Source: Cesiribacter sp. SM1
GTDB taxonomy: Bacteria > Bacteroidota > Bacteroidia > Cytophagales > Cyclobacteriaceae
DNA: 64,000 nt
Reading direction: 5' to 3'
NCBI RefSeq assembly: GCF_020178975.1
Contig: NZ_JAHXBU010000091.1
Span: forward strand, 186,001 to 250,000
This document shows positions 18,270 to 27,033 of the stretch, in pieces. Under the pieces are notes generated by a model. That model searched no databases and had not been told where the DNA came from. It worked only from the letters and a program-made list of their open reading frames with translations. How positions within the stretch are numbered: position 1 is the stretch's first letter; every line of letters starts with the position of its first letter. A program made the position numbers and the translations under genes.

Positions 18270-18277
18270 TAATTTTG
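18270..18277 (+). promoter_or_regulatory. -7 box of the cupin gene
   Basis: TAATTTTG fits the Bacteroidota -7 consensus and lies 32 bp before the ATG at 18309. Confidence 0.5.
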
Positions 18278-18308
18278 TCTTATAAGTTAATTAAAACATT
18301 CACAAAAC

Positions 18309-18788
18309 ATGCAAACATCAGACAAAACAGCAAACCCTACAAGCGCAGCAGTGGCATACAGAAGCTATATGGGCGGATATTATTCAGTATTGATTTCGCC
18401 AGAGCAAAATGGCGGCAGTTTTGCACTACTGGACATGACCCTGCCCAAAGGAGTTGAACCACCCCGGCACATGCACACCAAAGAAGATGAAAGCTTTTAC
18501 CTCATCGATGGGGAGATTGACTTCCACATTGATGAACAAATAATAAAAGCAAAGCCAGGACAGGCTGTGTTTGCCCCGCGCATGGTGCCTCATCATTTTG
18601 CCCTGCAAACCCCTACTGCCAGATTCCTGACACTGATAACACCCGGAGGCTTTGCCGAATACTTTGAGGCTTTCAGCACCAGTACCGAAATACCTGCAGT
18701 AGTACCACCTCAGGGTCCGCCACCAGCAGAATTCATCAGTTTTATGACCTCCAGGCTGGAAACAGACTTCCGTGTGCTTTTTACCTAA
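18309..18788 (+). CDS. Cupin-domain protein (quercetinase-like)
   Basis: This 159-residue protein is one cupin barrel. It shows the metal-binding motif 1 HMHTKEDESFYLIDGE (about 56-71, with two His and a Glu as ligands) and motif 2 PRMVPHHFAL with the fourth ligand His. Small cupins of this kind include quercetin 2,3-dioxygenase-like proteins and sugar isomerases. The substrate cannot be told from the sequence. The ATG at 18309 follows a -7 box, and the 123-residue gene at 18809 follows after 20 bp, probably in the same transcript. Confidence 0.85.
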   Translation: MQTSDKTANPTSAAVAYRSYMGGYYSVLISPEQNGGSFALLDMTLPKGVEPPRHMHTKEDESFYLIDGEIDFHIDEQIIKAKPGQAVFAPRMVPHHFALQTPTARFLTLITPGGFAEYFEAFSTSTEIPAVVPPQGPPPAEFISFMTSRLETDFRVLFT

Positions 18789-18808
18789 TTCACCCAATTA
18801 TCAACAGC

Positions 18809-19180
18809 ATGCGCAAGCCATCCATCTTATTTAAAGCCCAGGCAGTAAGTGTAGAAAAGCTTACTGTAGTTGTGGATGGCAATGCTGCAACTGCAGAAGC
18901 GGTGGCTACCCTTGGTGCTCACAGGGTAATGCTTGATGCTGCTGCCGCAGAAGTGCTAACAGATTATCTTAGGGTGATCAGGGCCTACTTTTCTTATGGC
19001 AAGCCAAAGGAGCTGGTGCAGTTTGTATACCAGAAATCAGCAACCCAGCTGCTGGAAATACTGGAGGAATCCGGAAAAAAAATAGCCACAGAAGAGGATG
19101 TTACTTTACTGATACAACAACTAGGCTGCCTGCACGACTGGGCACAGTGGGACCTGGAGTTACAGCATCATGCTGGCTAA
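18809..19180 (+). CDS. Hypothetical protein downstream of the cupin
   Basis: This 123-residue protein has no signal peptide or membrane segment. The sequence is Ala/Glu-rich and predicted alpha-helical, with a short basic start (MRKPS) and a C-terminal LGCLHDWAQWDLELQHHAG with several His and Trp. I do not recognise the family. The 20-bp spacing from the cupin gene suggests one operon. It is expected to be cytoplasmic. Confidence 0.6.
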   Translation: MRKPSILFKAQAVSVEKLTVVVDGNAATAEAVATLGAHRVMLDAAAAEVLTDYLRVIRAYFSYGKPKELVQFVYQKSATQLLEILEESGKKIATEEDVTLLIQQLGCLHDWAQWDLELQHHAG

Positions 19181-19664
19181 AATTCCGCTTATTCAGCATA
19201 ACAGCAGGCTGCTGTAGCCAGGCAAACGCATCAGAAAACAATAATTTCAGGCAAAAGATCACTTCTTGATTTAAATCAAGAAGACTTGGATAAGTATGTA
19301 TTTGTTTTGCAGTATAATCATCTGCTTCAAATTATGTAATCTTTATTAAAAAGCTGGTTCTTCCAGTGGCAGTCTCCTGCCACACAAGACTAAAAACCAC
19401 TGTTTTAAGCGGGAAAGAAACTAGAACAGTGCTGTTTCCCGCTTAAAGCAACATCACCAAAAAAGTTCTGCGGAAACACTACAAAACACTGTACTTTACA
19501 AGACCGCAAGATCTGCAAAATCTATCCTGTTTACTGGTAGTACATTTGTAAAAAATTCAAATCTTATCATTTAAAGCTGCTGCCCCAGTGGGGTAGTCTA
19601 CAGAACGTTGTTGCTTTTATCGAAAATTAATCAACAAACAAACATTAAAAACAAACAAAAAACC
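19181..19664. other. Intergenic region with interleaved inverted repeats
   Basis: No gene is supported. A 13-bp perfect inverted repeat TTTAAGCGGGAAA / TTTCCCGCTTAAA (19404-19416 with 19435-19447) is interleaved with CACTGTT / AACAGTG (19398-19404 with 19425-19431). A -7 box (TACATTTG) lies at 19541-19548. Confidence 0.5.
19541..19548 (+). promoter_or_regulatory. -7 box of the second YceI gene
   Basis: TACATTTG fits the Bacteroidota -7 consensus, 117 bp before the ATG at 19665. Confidence 0.5.
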
Positions 19665-20339
19665 ATGAAAAAGTCCTTAGTAATGCTCATGACAGCTTGT
19701 TCTATTATTTTTGCAAGCTGTGAAAAATCAGATTTAACAACAAACACAGCCGTAACAGACACCGAGCAGCCATCAAACAACAGATCAGAAAACAGTGCCC
19801 GTGAGAACTTTAGCCTCGATAGTGATAAATCTGTAGTAGAATGGTGGGGAAGTGGCCCCGATGCAGCTCATCACGGCTCCTTTTCAGTATCAGCACAAAA
19901 CATTGAAATTGTAAATGGAAAAGTAAAACAGGGAAGATTTATCATACCCATTGCTTCTATTCAGAACTTCGATCTGCCAGACAACATTAAGCCAGTGCTG
20001 CTCGACCACCTGAAAAGTGCTGACTTCTTTAACATGGCGCTCTATCCTGAGGCAAGCTTCGATTTCAGGAAAGTAACTCCCATTACCAAGGCCGTAGCAG
20101 GTGCTGTAGAAGGTGCTAATTATATGGTAAGCGGCGACTTTACAATGCTTGGCAAGGCTATTGCTATCTCTTTTCCTGCCAGAATTGTAGTTAATGGAGA
20201 GCAGTTAGCGGTAGAAGCCAAGCTGAAAATAGACAGAACCCAATGGGGCATGAACTATGCTGCCGATCCTAATCTTGGTGCACATCACATCTACCCGAAT
20301 GTGGATCTGCACCTGAAGCTTATCGGACAAAAGCAGTAG
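19665..20339 (+). CDS. YceI family lipoprotein
   Basis: This 224-residue protein has a lipoprotein signal peptide (MKKSLVMLMTACSIIFASC, cysteine 19), a polar linker and a YceI domain (about 50-222). Hallmarks match the first YceI protein: SDKSVVEWWGSGPDAAHHG, LKSADFFNMALYPEASF and KIDRTQWGMNYAAD. It therefore looks like a lipid-anchored paralogue of the gene at 16419, which has a cleavable signal instead. An earlier in-frame start at 19608 would add 19 residues before the signal sequence and is rejected. A strong terminator follows at once. Confidence 0.92.
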   Translation: MKKSLVMLMTACSIIFASCEKSDLTTNTAVTDTEQPSNNRSENSARENFSLDSDKSVVEWWGSGPDAAHHGSFSVSAQNIEIVNGKVKQGRFIIPIASIQNFDLPDNIKPVLLDHLKSADFFNMALYPEASFDFRKVTPITKAVAGAVEGANYMVSGDFTMLGKAIAISFPARIVVNGEQLAVEAKLKIDRTQWGMNYAADPNLGAHHIYPNVDLHLKLIGQKQ

Positions 20340-20350
20340 ACAAAGCCTAA

Positions 20351-20399
20351 AAAAAGCCTTGGGCCGGGTTCCTACACCTGGGCCCAAGGCGGCTTTTTT
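20351..20399. terminator. Strong terminator, GC-rich stem
   Basis: Perfect 10-bp stem GCCTTGGGCC / GGCCCAAGGC (20356-20365 with 20381-20390) has a 15-nt loop, five A on the left and GGC plus six T on the right. It can act in both directions for the convergent YceI and antiporter genes. Confidence 0.9.
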
Positions 20400-20441
20400 A
20401 TACCTGATCTGTAACTGATCAGGGCAAGGAGCAGCCTGCTT

Positions 20442-21413
20442 TTAGGCTGGGCTGCTTCCCATTGCCAGGGAGTATACGATATAACCGATGTAGATCAGCA
20501 CAAAGAATCCTCCTTCTATTCTGTCTACACTTTTTCTGCCCAGGGTAAAGGTAGTCAGGAAGAGTAAAAGGCTGGCCGCAATGGTTGCCATAATATCGAA
20601 ATTGGCTGCAGGTACAAAGGGCAGCGGTTTTACAACAGCCGTTATACCCAGGATAAAGAAGATATTGAAGATGTTGGAACCCACCACATTACCAATAGCA
20701 ATATCGGCTTTTTTCTTAAAAGCTGCCACCACAGAGGTAGCCAGCTCAGGCAGGGAAGTACCGATAGCAATAATAGTTAAGCCAATCAGGCGCTCGCTCA
20801 TCCCAAACTCCCTTGCAATGTTTATGGCTCCCTCCACCAGGTACTGGCCACCAAAATAGAGGCCAAAAAGGCCCACAACCACCAGCAAAAAGCCTTTCCA
20901 AAAGGGCGTTGGTTTGATTGTTTCATCAATTACTTCTTTCTGGCTTCTAGCTATTTCAAAAGTGTATACCAGGAAGATCAGGAAAAAGCAAAGCAGCACA
21001 ATGCCATCAATGCGCGATACTTCGCTGCCGGTAGTGCTGCGGTCTATCAGCTGATCGTTGGCCAATACGCCCAGCACCACTGCTGCCAGCAAACTTAAAG
21101 GAATCTCTTTCCAGGTAGTATTTCGCTGTATGCTCAAGGGGTATATAAGGGCTGAAATCCCCAGGATCAGGAAAATATTGGCTATGTTACTGCCCAGCAC
21201 ATTGCCTATGGCAATATCTGTGGAACCCTGCAGGGCAGAAAAAATATTCACTGTAAGCTCGGGCGCAGAGGTACCAAAGGCTACAATAGTTAATCCTATC
21301 ACCAGGTCAGAAATACCGAATTTTTTGGCAATGCCTGAGGCTCCTTCTACCAGCCAGTTGGCACTAAAGATGATGAGGGCCATGCCCCCAATCAGAAAAA
21401 TGTAGTTTAGCAT
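20442..21413 (-). CDS. Calcium/sodium antiporter of the CaCA family
   Basis: This 323-residue membrane protein has about ten transmembrane segments in two inverted halves, each carrying the alpha-repeat signature of the family: GTSAPELTVNIFSALQGSTDIAIGN in the first half and GTSLPELATSVVAAFKKKADIAIGN in the second (given as family motifs). The Glu and Asn in GTS-P-EL and IGN-V-GSN bind cations. Members exchange Na+ for Ca2+ (YrbG-like). It is the last gene of a run of minus-strand genes; the ATG is at 21413, 119 bp after the TerC gene. Confidence 0.93.
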   Translation of the reverse strand: MLNYIFLIGGMALIIFSANWLVEGASGIAKKFGISDLVIGLTIVAFGTSAPELTVNIFSALQGSTDIAIGNVLGSNIANIFLILGISALIYPLSIQRNTTWKEIPLSLLAAVVLGVLANDQLIDRSTTGSEVSRIDGIVLLCFFLIFLVYTFEIARSQKEVIDETIKPTPFWKGFLLVVVGLFGLYFGGQYLVEGAINIAREFGMSERLIGLTIIAIGTSLPELATSVVAAFKKKADIAIGNVVGSNIFNIFFILGITAVVKPLPFVPAANFDIMATIAASLLLFLTTFTLGRKSVDRIEGGFFVLIYIGYIVYSLAMGSSPA

Positions 21414-21532
21414 TGATGTATTTAGATGTAAAGCACGTCAACTCAACAACTACAAAGATAGCAGGAGGTTCTGATGTTCAATACAAAGATCAGTGGCCTG
21501 TAGGGCTAATAAAATTTATTATTTACCTCTAC

Positions 21533-22615
21533 TCAGCCTATATGCTTTTTATCCGGGCTAACTACTGTTTTCTCCACGGCAACAGCTACGGGTTCACGAT
21601 CTGATAATTGGGCCTGAAGGCCATGTTCGCTGCTGCTAAAGGGTACCACTGCGGGCTTACCACGCCTGTTAGCATAATAAGAGGCTGCTATTCCTGCAAT
21701 CAGCGTTCCTATGATCACCCCTAAAGATAAGATGGTAGGGAACGCATAATGATGAGCCAGCATAATCTTTACCCCCACAAAGGCAAGGATAAAGATAAGG
21801 CTGTACTTCAGGTAGCGGAAACGATCCATAAAATCGGCGAGTACAAAGTAAAGAGAGCGCAGCCCCAGTATGGCAAATATGTTGGAGGTAAAAACCAGGA
21901 AGGGGTCCGTAGTAATGGCAAATATGGCCGGTATGGAGTCTACGGCAAATAATACATCGGTTGTTTCAATCACCACAAGTGCCACAAACAGAATGGTAAC
22001 GGCACGCTTTCCCCCTTCCATCACAAAGAACTTACCCTCCGAAAGGTGGGTGCTGATACTGTAAAACCTCTTAATGAACCGCACCACCGGGCTGTTGAGC
22101 AGATCTGCATCTTCGTGCCTGGCACGCAGCATCTGTATGGCAGAATAGAGCAGCAGCAGACCAAAGAGATAATTCACCCAGTAGAATTGTGCAATGAGTG
22201 CCGTACCGGCGAAGATCATGATGCCACGAAAAACCATGGCGCCCAAAATCCCCCAGAACAGCACCTCATGCTGGTATTTTAAGGGGATGCGGAAGTAGGC
22301 AAACACCATGGCCATCACAAATATATTATCCAGGCTTAGTGATTTCTCGATCAGGAAACCTGTATAGAACTTAAGCAGGGCTTCTTTGCCATTGAACAGC
22401 AGTACATTATCGGGTGCCAGCAGCTGCATCCAGTTGGTTTCGTAGAGGTAGTATACAAACCCACCAAACAGCAAGGCCAGCGATACCCAGATGCCAGTCC
22501 ACCCCAGGGCTTCCTTGGCAGAAATCTGGTGGTCCTTTTTATTAAACACCCCCAGGTCGATGACAAGAAAAATTGCCACCAACACTAAAAATCCAGCCCA
22601 GAGTAAGATTTGCAT
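21533..22615 (-). CDS. TerC family membrane protein
   Basis: This 360-residue protein has about nine transmembrane helices and the TerC family motifs SLSLDNIFVMAMVFAYF and TDVLFAVDSIPAIFAI, in which conserved acidic residues lie within membrane segments. TerC/Alx-like proteins are linked to tellurite resistance or manganese export; for the Alx branch a Mn2+ exporter role is known. The C-terminal tail is long (about 45 residues) and charged. The DAACS symporter lies 33 bp upstream on the same strand, so the genes may be co-transcribed. No ykoY-type riboswitch was seen. Confidence 0.92.
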   Translation of the reverse strand: MQILLWAGFLVLVAIFLVIDLGVFNKKDHQISAKEALGWTGIWVSLALLFGGFVYYLYETNWMQLLAPDNVLLFNGKEALLKFYTGFLIEKSLSLDNIFVMAMVFAYFRIPLKYQHEVLFWGILGAMVFRGIMIFAGTALIAQFYWVNYLFGLLLLYSAIQMLRARHEDADLLNSPVVRFIKRFYSISTHLSEGKFFVMEGGKRAVTILFVALVVIETTDVLFAVDSIPAIFAITTDPFLVFTSNIFAILGLRSLYFVLADFMDRFRYLKYSLIFILAFVGVKIMLAHHYAFPTILSLGVIIGTLIAGIAASYYANRRGKPAVVPFSSSEHGLQAQLSDREPVAVAVEKTVVSPDKKHIG

Positions 22616-22648
22616 GATATTGCTGTTGAGTTATTTCTGCTTCTAAAA

Positions 22649-24049
22649 CTATGCGGCAACTTCTACCGCTTTTTCTGCTTCAGGCTGTGGTGTTTCCAAA
22701 CCAAACTCTCCCTCCCACTTAGCCACCACACAGGTAGCCAGACAGTTACCGATCACATTCACGGAGGTACGGGCCATATCCATCAGCTCGTCTATACCCA
22801 GGATCAGGAAGATAGGTGCCATAGGCAGGTTAAAAGTTGCAGCTGTGCCCATCAGGATCACCAGCGAAGCCCGCGGTACACCCGCCACGCCTTTGCTGGT
22901 AAGCATCAGGGTTAGCACCATCAGGATCTGGTCCTGCAGGCTCATGTCAACCCCGGCTGCCTGGGCTACAAACACAGCGGCCAAAGCAAGGTACAAGGTA
23001 GTGCCATCGAGGTTAAAACTATAGCCTGTGGGCATTACGAACGCAACAATTTTACGGGGTACCCCAAACTTTTCCATGGCCTCCATGGCTTTTGGCAGGG
23101 CCGCTTCTGAGCTGGTGGTGGCAAAAGCAATGGACACCGGCTCAGATATAGCTCTGATAAACTTACGGATAGGAATTTTAAGTGCCAGCGCTATTGGCAA
23201 CAGCACTCCCAGCAGGAAGATACCCAGGGCCACATACAGCGTAGCCAGCAGTTTAAAGAGGTTCACCAGAATGCCCAGGCCCATCTCACCAACGGTAAAA
23301 GCAATGGCTGCTCCCACGCCAACAGGGGCAAAGTACATGATCACACGGGTAAAGTTGAACATGGCCTCCGACAGGCTCTCGGCAAAAGCCAGCAGGGTGT
23401 GTTTCTTTTTATCGTCTGCAATCATGGCCAGGCCAATACCAAACAAGATGCTGAAGATTACGATCTGCAGGATCTGCCCCTCGAAAATTGATTTGGCAAT
23501 GTTTTCTGGAAAAACATGCAGAATCACCTCTTCCCAACCCTGTGCTTTTGCCTCCAGGGGCACTTCGCCTGCTGGCAGATCGATGCCTACGCCTGCCTTG
23601 GATATGTTAATGGCAATAAGCCCCACCACCAGGGCAATGGTCGTTACTACCTCAAAATACAGCAGGGACTTCCAGCCCATGCGCCCCACCTGCTTCAGGT
23701 TAGAGTGGCCTGCAATCCCCACCACCAGCGTACCGAATAAAAGGGGTGCAATAATGGTTTTGATCAGGCGCAGAAACACCTGGCTCAACACCTTCAGCTC
23801 TACGGCCACATGGGGAAAATCGTAACCAAAGGTTGCTCCGATCACCATGCTGCCAAAAATCCAGGTGGTAAGCGATGCTTTCCTCAGGCAGTAAAGTGTA
23901 ACCCCGGCCACACCCAGCCAGCGGCTCAGGATCAGGGCTTCTTTAGGCAGTATACCTGCCCAAAGCAGTTCAATGACAACAAACAGCGCTGCCTGCGTTA
24001 CTAGCAGCAGCATGGTAAATGCAACAACCTTCGATTTTAATACCATCAT
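22649..24049 (-). CDS. Dicarboxylate/amino acid:cation symporter (DAACS family)
   Basis: This 466-residue transporter has about eight transmembrane segments and the family's SSEAALP and MPTGYSFNLDGTTLY motifs. These lie in the first re-entrant loop and TM7 of GltPh-like proteins, which bind substrate and Na+/H+. A characteristic GVAGVPRASLVIL motif lies in the second re-entrant loop. The substrate (glutamate, aspartate or C4-dicarboxylate) is not decided by sequence. It starts 12 bp after the NDH-2 gene stop, so the two probably share an mRNA. Two adjacent ATG codons (24049 and 24046) exist; the first is used here. Confidence 0.93.
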   Translation of the reverse strand: MMVLKSKVVAFTMLLLVTQAALFVVIELLWAGILPKEALILSRWLGVAGVTLYCLRKASLTTWIFGSMVIGATFGYDFPHVAVELKVLSQVFLRLIKTIIAPLLFGTLVVGIAGHSNLKQVGRMGWKSLLYFEVVTTIALVVGLIAINISKAGVGIDLPAGEVPLEAKAQGWEEVILHVFPENIAKSIFEGQILQIVIFSILFGIGLAMIADDKKKHTLLAFAESLSEAMFNFTRVIMYFAPVGVGAAIAFTVGEMGLGILVNLFKLLATLYVALGIFLLGVLLPIALALKIPIRKFIRAISEPVSIAFATTSSEAALPKAMEAMEKFGVPRKIVAFVMPTGYSFNLDGTTLYLALAAVFVAQAAGVDMSLQDQILMVLTLMLTSKGVAGVPRASLVILMGTAATFNLPMAPIFLILGIDELMDMARTSVNVIGNCLATCVVAKWEGEFGLETPQPEAEKAVEVAA

Positions 24050-24061
24050 TGTTTAAGCTGA

Positions 24062-25378
24062 TTATGCGGGGATCTCTTGTGCCAGCGGCGCTTTATCTTT
24101 TGGGATTTTCATGAACGGTCGTATGATGAGCTGCAGTCCCTTGTCGTAGCTTAGGTAGTTCCAGGCCCAGTTTACGAATACCACCAGCCTGTTCCGGAAA
24201 CCCACCAGGTACATCAGGTGCACGAACATCCACACAAACCAGGCAAATACGCCCTGAAAGCGTAGCTTGCCCAGGTCTACCACTGCTTTGTTGCGCCCAA
24301 TGGTAGCCATGGAGCCTTTATCCTGGTACTGAAAAATACCAATGGGCTTATTCTTCCTGATGCGCAGCAACATATCCGCCAGATACTGCCCATGCTGAAT
24401 GGCCGCAGGAGCAACCATGGGCTGAGGATCCAGCTTGCCCTTGCAGTGCATGGCAGCCACATCGCCAATGGCAAACACATCATCAAGGCCGGGTACGCGT
24501 AAAAACTCATCCACTTTAATGCGGTTGCCCCTAACCATCAGCTCTGGCGGCACACCCTGAATGGGGTTTCCTTTTACTCCTGCTGTCCAGATAAGTGATT
24601 TGGTAGGGATCTCAAGCCCGTTGTTGAATTTGGCTACTTTGCCATCATATGAGGTAAGGCCAGTGTTGAGGCTCACCATCACCCCCAGCTCCTCCAGGTA
24701 CTTTTTGGTTTTTTCAGAGGCCTTCTCCGACATGGTACCCAGCAGGCGCGGACCAGCCTCTACCAGGTGAATATCCATAATCTTGAAGTCGAGCTCCCCA
24801 AACTCATCCGGAAACACATGGCGCTTAAGTTCTGCCAGTGCGCCTGCTGTTTCTACGCCGGTAGGACCACCGCCAACCACTACAATATCCATCAGGCTTT
24901 CCTGCTCATCGCCATACTCCAGGTTCACGGCTTTCTCCAGGTTTTGCAAAAAAAGGCTGCGCAGGTCGAGTGCCTGGGGCAGGCTCTTCATGGCCATGGC
25001 ATTCTGCTCCACTTCCTCCATACCAAAGAAGTTGGTTTTGGCACCGGTGGCAATTACCAGAAAATCATAACCAATGGTACCGATAGAAGTATGCACCTTC
25101 TTATGTTTAGGATCTATTTCAAGGGTTTCGGCCATCCTGAAGAAGATGTTGCTGCTTTTTTCAAAGATGTTGCGATACGCAGTACCGATAGAATCGGGCT
25201 CCAGGCCTCCTGTAGCCACCTGGTAGAGCAGCGGCTGAAAGGTATGGTAGTTATGTTTATCGATGAGCACTACCTGGTATGGCTTATTCCTTAGCTTTTT
25301 GGCCAGGTTCAGCCCTCCAAAGCCTCCGCCAATAATCACCACGCGGGGGTCAGCAGATTCGGGAATTCTTATTTTCAT
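24062..25378 (-). CDS. ndh: Type II NADH dehydrogenase (NDH-2)
   Basis: This 438-residue protein has two dinucleotide-binding folds, for FAD (VIIGGGFGGLNLAKKL, near the start) and for NADH (VVVGGGPTGVETAGALAE), and further motifs of the family (ATGAKTNFFGM, SLIWTAGVKGNP, DVFAIGDVAAMHCKG). A hydrophobic C-terminal segment (FAWFVWMFVHLMYLVGF) attaches it to the membrane. It oxidises NADH and reduces quinone without proton pumping. The ATG at 25378 directly precedes MKIRIPESADPRVVIIGGG; a longer frame from 25495 would overlap the TPR gene end and is rejected. Confidence 0.93.
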   Translation of the reverse strand: MKIRIPESADPRVVIIGGGFGGLNLAKKLRNKPYQVVLIDKHNYHTFQPLLYQVATGGLEPDSIGTAYRNIFEKSSNIFFRMAETLEIDPKHKKVHTSIGTIGYDFLVIATGAKTNFFGMEEVEQNAMAMKSLPQALDLRSLFLQNLEKAVNLEYGDEQESLMDIVVVGGGPTGVETAGALAELKRHVFPDEFGELDFKIMDIHLVEAGPRLLGTMSEKASEKTKKYLEELGVMVSLNTGLTSYDGKVAKFNNGLEIPTKSLIWTAGVKGNPIQGVPPELMVRGNRIKVDEFLRVPGLDDVFAIGDVAAMHCKGKLDPQPMVAPAAIQHGQYLADMLLRIRKNKPIGIFQYQDKGSMATIGRNKAVVDLGKLRFQGVFAWFVWMFVHLMYLVGFRNRLVVFVNWAWNYLSYDKGLQLIIRPFMKIPKDKAPLAQEIPA

Positions 25379-25422
25379 GGTGGTCAGGAATAGTTTGTGG
25401 TTAAGTATGGAATAGAAGTGGA

Positions 25423-27015
25423 CTACGGATTTAGCGCTTTTAGTGCGTTGGTTGCTTTGGCATCCTGCGGATCTATGGCTTTTACCCTTGCCCAATAGTC
25501 TTTGGATGTTGCAAGTTCTGATTTTACATAGTAATAGTAAGCCAGGTAGGAATAAGCCTCTTTTAGCTCATTTTTGTACTTTGCAGCATCGGCAACAGCT
25601 TTTTCAACTACCTTTTCATAGTAAGGCTTGGCCAATCCTTTTTCAGAATCAGGGTCGAGGTTCGATTGTGCACGGGCTTTCCAAAGCGATGCCGCCATCA
25701 GTTCGGGCTGTAGCTCCAGCAGTTTACCGAAGGTGGAGTCGGCCTGCTGGTACCTGGCATCAAAGTAGTAAGCTCTGCCAAGTGCAAAATAATCCTGTGC
25801 CAGCGGTTGCTTACGCAGGCTAAGCAGCTGCTCATAGGCCTCTGCCGAAAAATTATACTCCTTCTGTTTAAAGTGGAGATCACCCAGGGCCTGCAGGGCT
25901 TCTGCCTGTGCTGGCTCTTTTTGCAGCGCCAGCTTATACTGCTGAATGGCCTCTGCCGGTTTTCCCTGTTTAACCAGCAGGCGGGCAAACTTCTCATGGT
26001 CCATGGCATCCTGTTCTGCTGCAGCCACCAGCCCAAAGTATCTTGTAAATACCTCCTCCGACTGCTGCAGTTGCTCTGCCTCCAGCAGGCTGTAAGCCTG
26101 GTATTTTAAAATAATTGCATTGTTAGGCTCCTGCGCCAGTACTTCATTGAAAAGCTGGCTGGCTTTCGTCCATTCCTTTGCCAGGTACATAAAGTAGCCA
26201 CCACGCATGCGGGCAGTATGCTTGTTTTCTGTGAGGGCCAGGTACTGTTCGTAGCTGGCAGCAGCCTCTTTTGCCTGCCGCAGCTGGAAATGGGCTTCAC
26301 CCAGTTCCTTATGCGCTGGTGCATACGCCGGATCTGCTGCAACAGCCTGCTGCAGGTACTGCACAGCCAGTGGCAGGTTTTTAGCTTTGGCGTACAACCT
26401 GCCTATGTGGGTGAGAGCTTTTGCATTATTCTTATCCAGCGCCAGGGCTTTTTCATAATTACTTACAGCCGGGCCACCCTCTCCTTTTACCAGGTGGGCA
26501 TCGCCTTTCAGAATATAGAGAACAGGCTGTTGCTCCAGCTTCAGGGCTTTATCGAGTAGGGCATGTATTTCCTCCAGCGCTGGCTTTTCCTGCCGAAGCT
26601 TGGCTTCTGCCAACCAGCGCAATACCTCTGCATCTTTGCTTTTGGAGAGCTGCAGGGCTTTTTCATAGACCGATGCTGCCTCTGCCCCTTTGCCGCTCTG
26701 CTGATACCAGTAACCTAAACCTGCCTGTGCCAGACCAGATTTTGGATCTGCCGCTACAGCTTTCTGGAAAAGCAAGCCGGCAGAATCAGGCTTAGAAAGC
26801 TCCATCAGCGCAATGCCCTGGTAAAAGTAAGCTGCTGGCTGCTCTGGTGCTTTGGCGGCAAGTGTTCTGAAAAGCTGCTGAGCTTTTCCTGCCTGCTCCC
26901 GGTCCAGCAGTGCCAGGCCCTCCTGGTAGGTTTGTGCCTGCACCATACGGCTGCTGCCTGCAACAAGCAGCAGAAGCAGCAGCAGAAAGTATGATCTTTT
27001 ATAGTGAATATTCAT
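25423..27015 (-). CDS. TPR-repeat protein of the TonB cluster
   Basis: This 530-residue protein has a signal peptide (about 1-27) and a long series of about 11-12 tetratricopeptide-like helix pairs (for example AKALTHIGRLYAKAKNLPLA and PAYAPAHKELGEAHFQLRQA). It should form a periplasmic or surface-directed solenoid scaffold for protein contacts. It follows the phosphate-binding-like lipoprotein gene by 18 bp and precedes ndh, closing the exbB-exbD-exbD-tonB group. The exact role in that cluster is not known. Confidence 0.85.
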   Translation of the reverse strand: MNIHYKRSYFLLLLLLLVAGSSRMVQAQTYQEGLALLDREQAGKAQQLFRTLAAKAPEQPAAYFYQGIALMELSKPDSAGLLFQKAVAADPKSGLAQAGLGYWYQQSGKGAEAASVYEKALQLSKSKDAEVLRWLAEAKLRQEKPALEEIHALLDKALKLEQQPVLYILKGDAHLVKGEGGPAVSNYEKALALDKNNAKALTHIGRLYAKAKNLPLAVQYLQQAVAADPAYAPAHKELGEAHFQLRQAKEAAASYEQYLALTENKHTARMRGGYFMYLAKEWTKASQLFNEVLAQEPNNAIILKYQAYSLLEAEQLQQSEEVFTRYFGLVAAAEQDAMDHEKFARLLVKQGKPAEAIQQYKLALQKEPAQAEALQALGDLHFKQKEYNFSAEAYEQLLSLRKQPLAQDYFALGRAYYFDARYQQADSTFGKLLELQPELMAASLWKARAQSNLDPDSEKGLAKPYYEKVVEKAVADAAKYKNELKEAYSYLAYYYYVKSELATSKDYWARVKAIDPQDAKATNALKALNP

Positions 27016-27033
27016 AAAAAAGAATGCTTATGG

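Noticed and set aside
23028-23825. Plus-strand frame of 265 residues
   Set aside because: It is antisense to the DAACS transporter gene with its motifs intact.
24767-25294. Plus-strand frame of 175 residues
   Set aside because: It is antisense to ndh.
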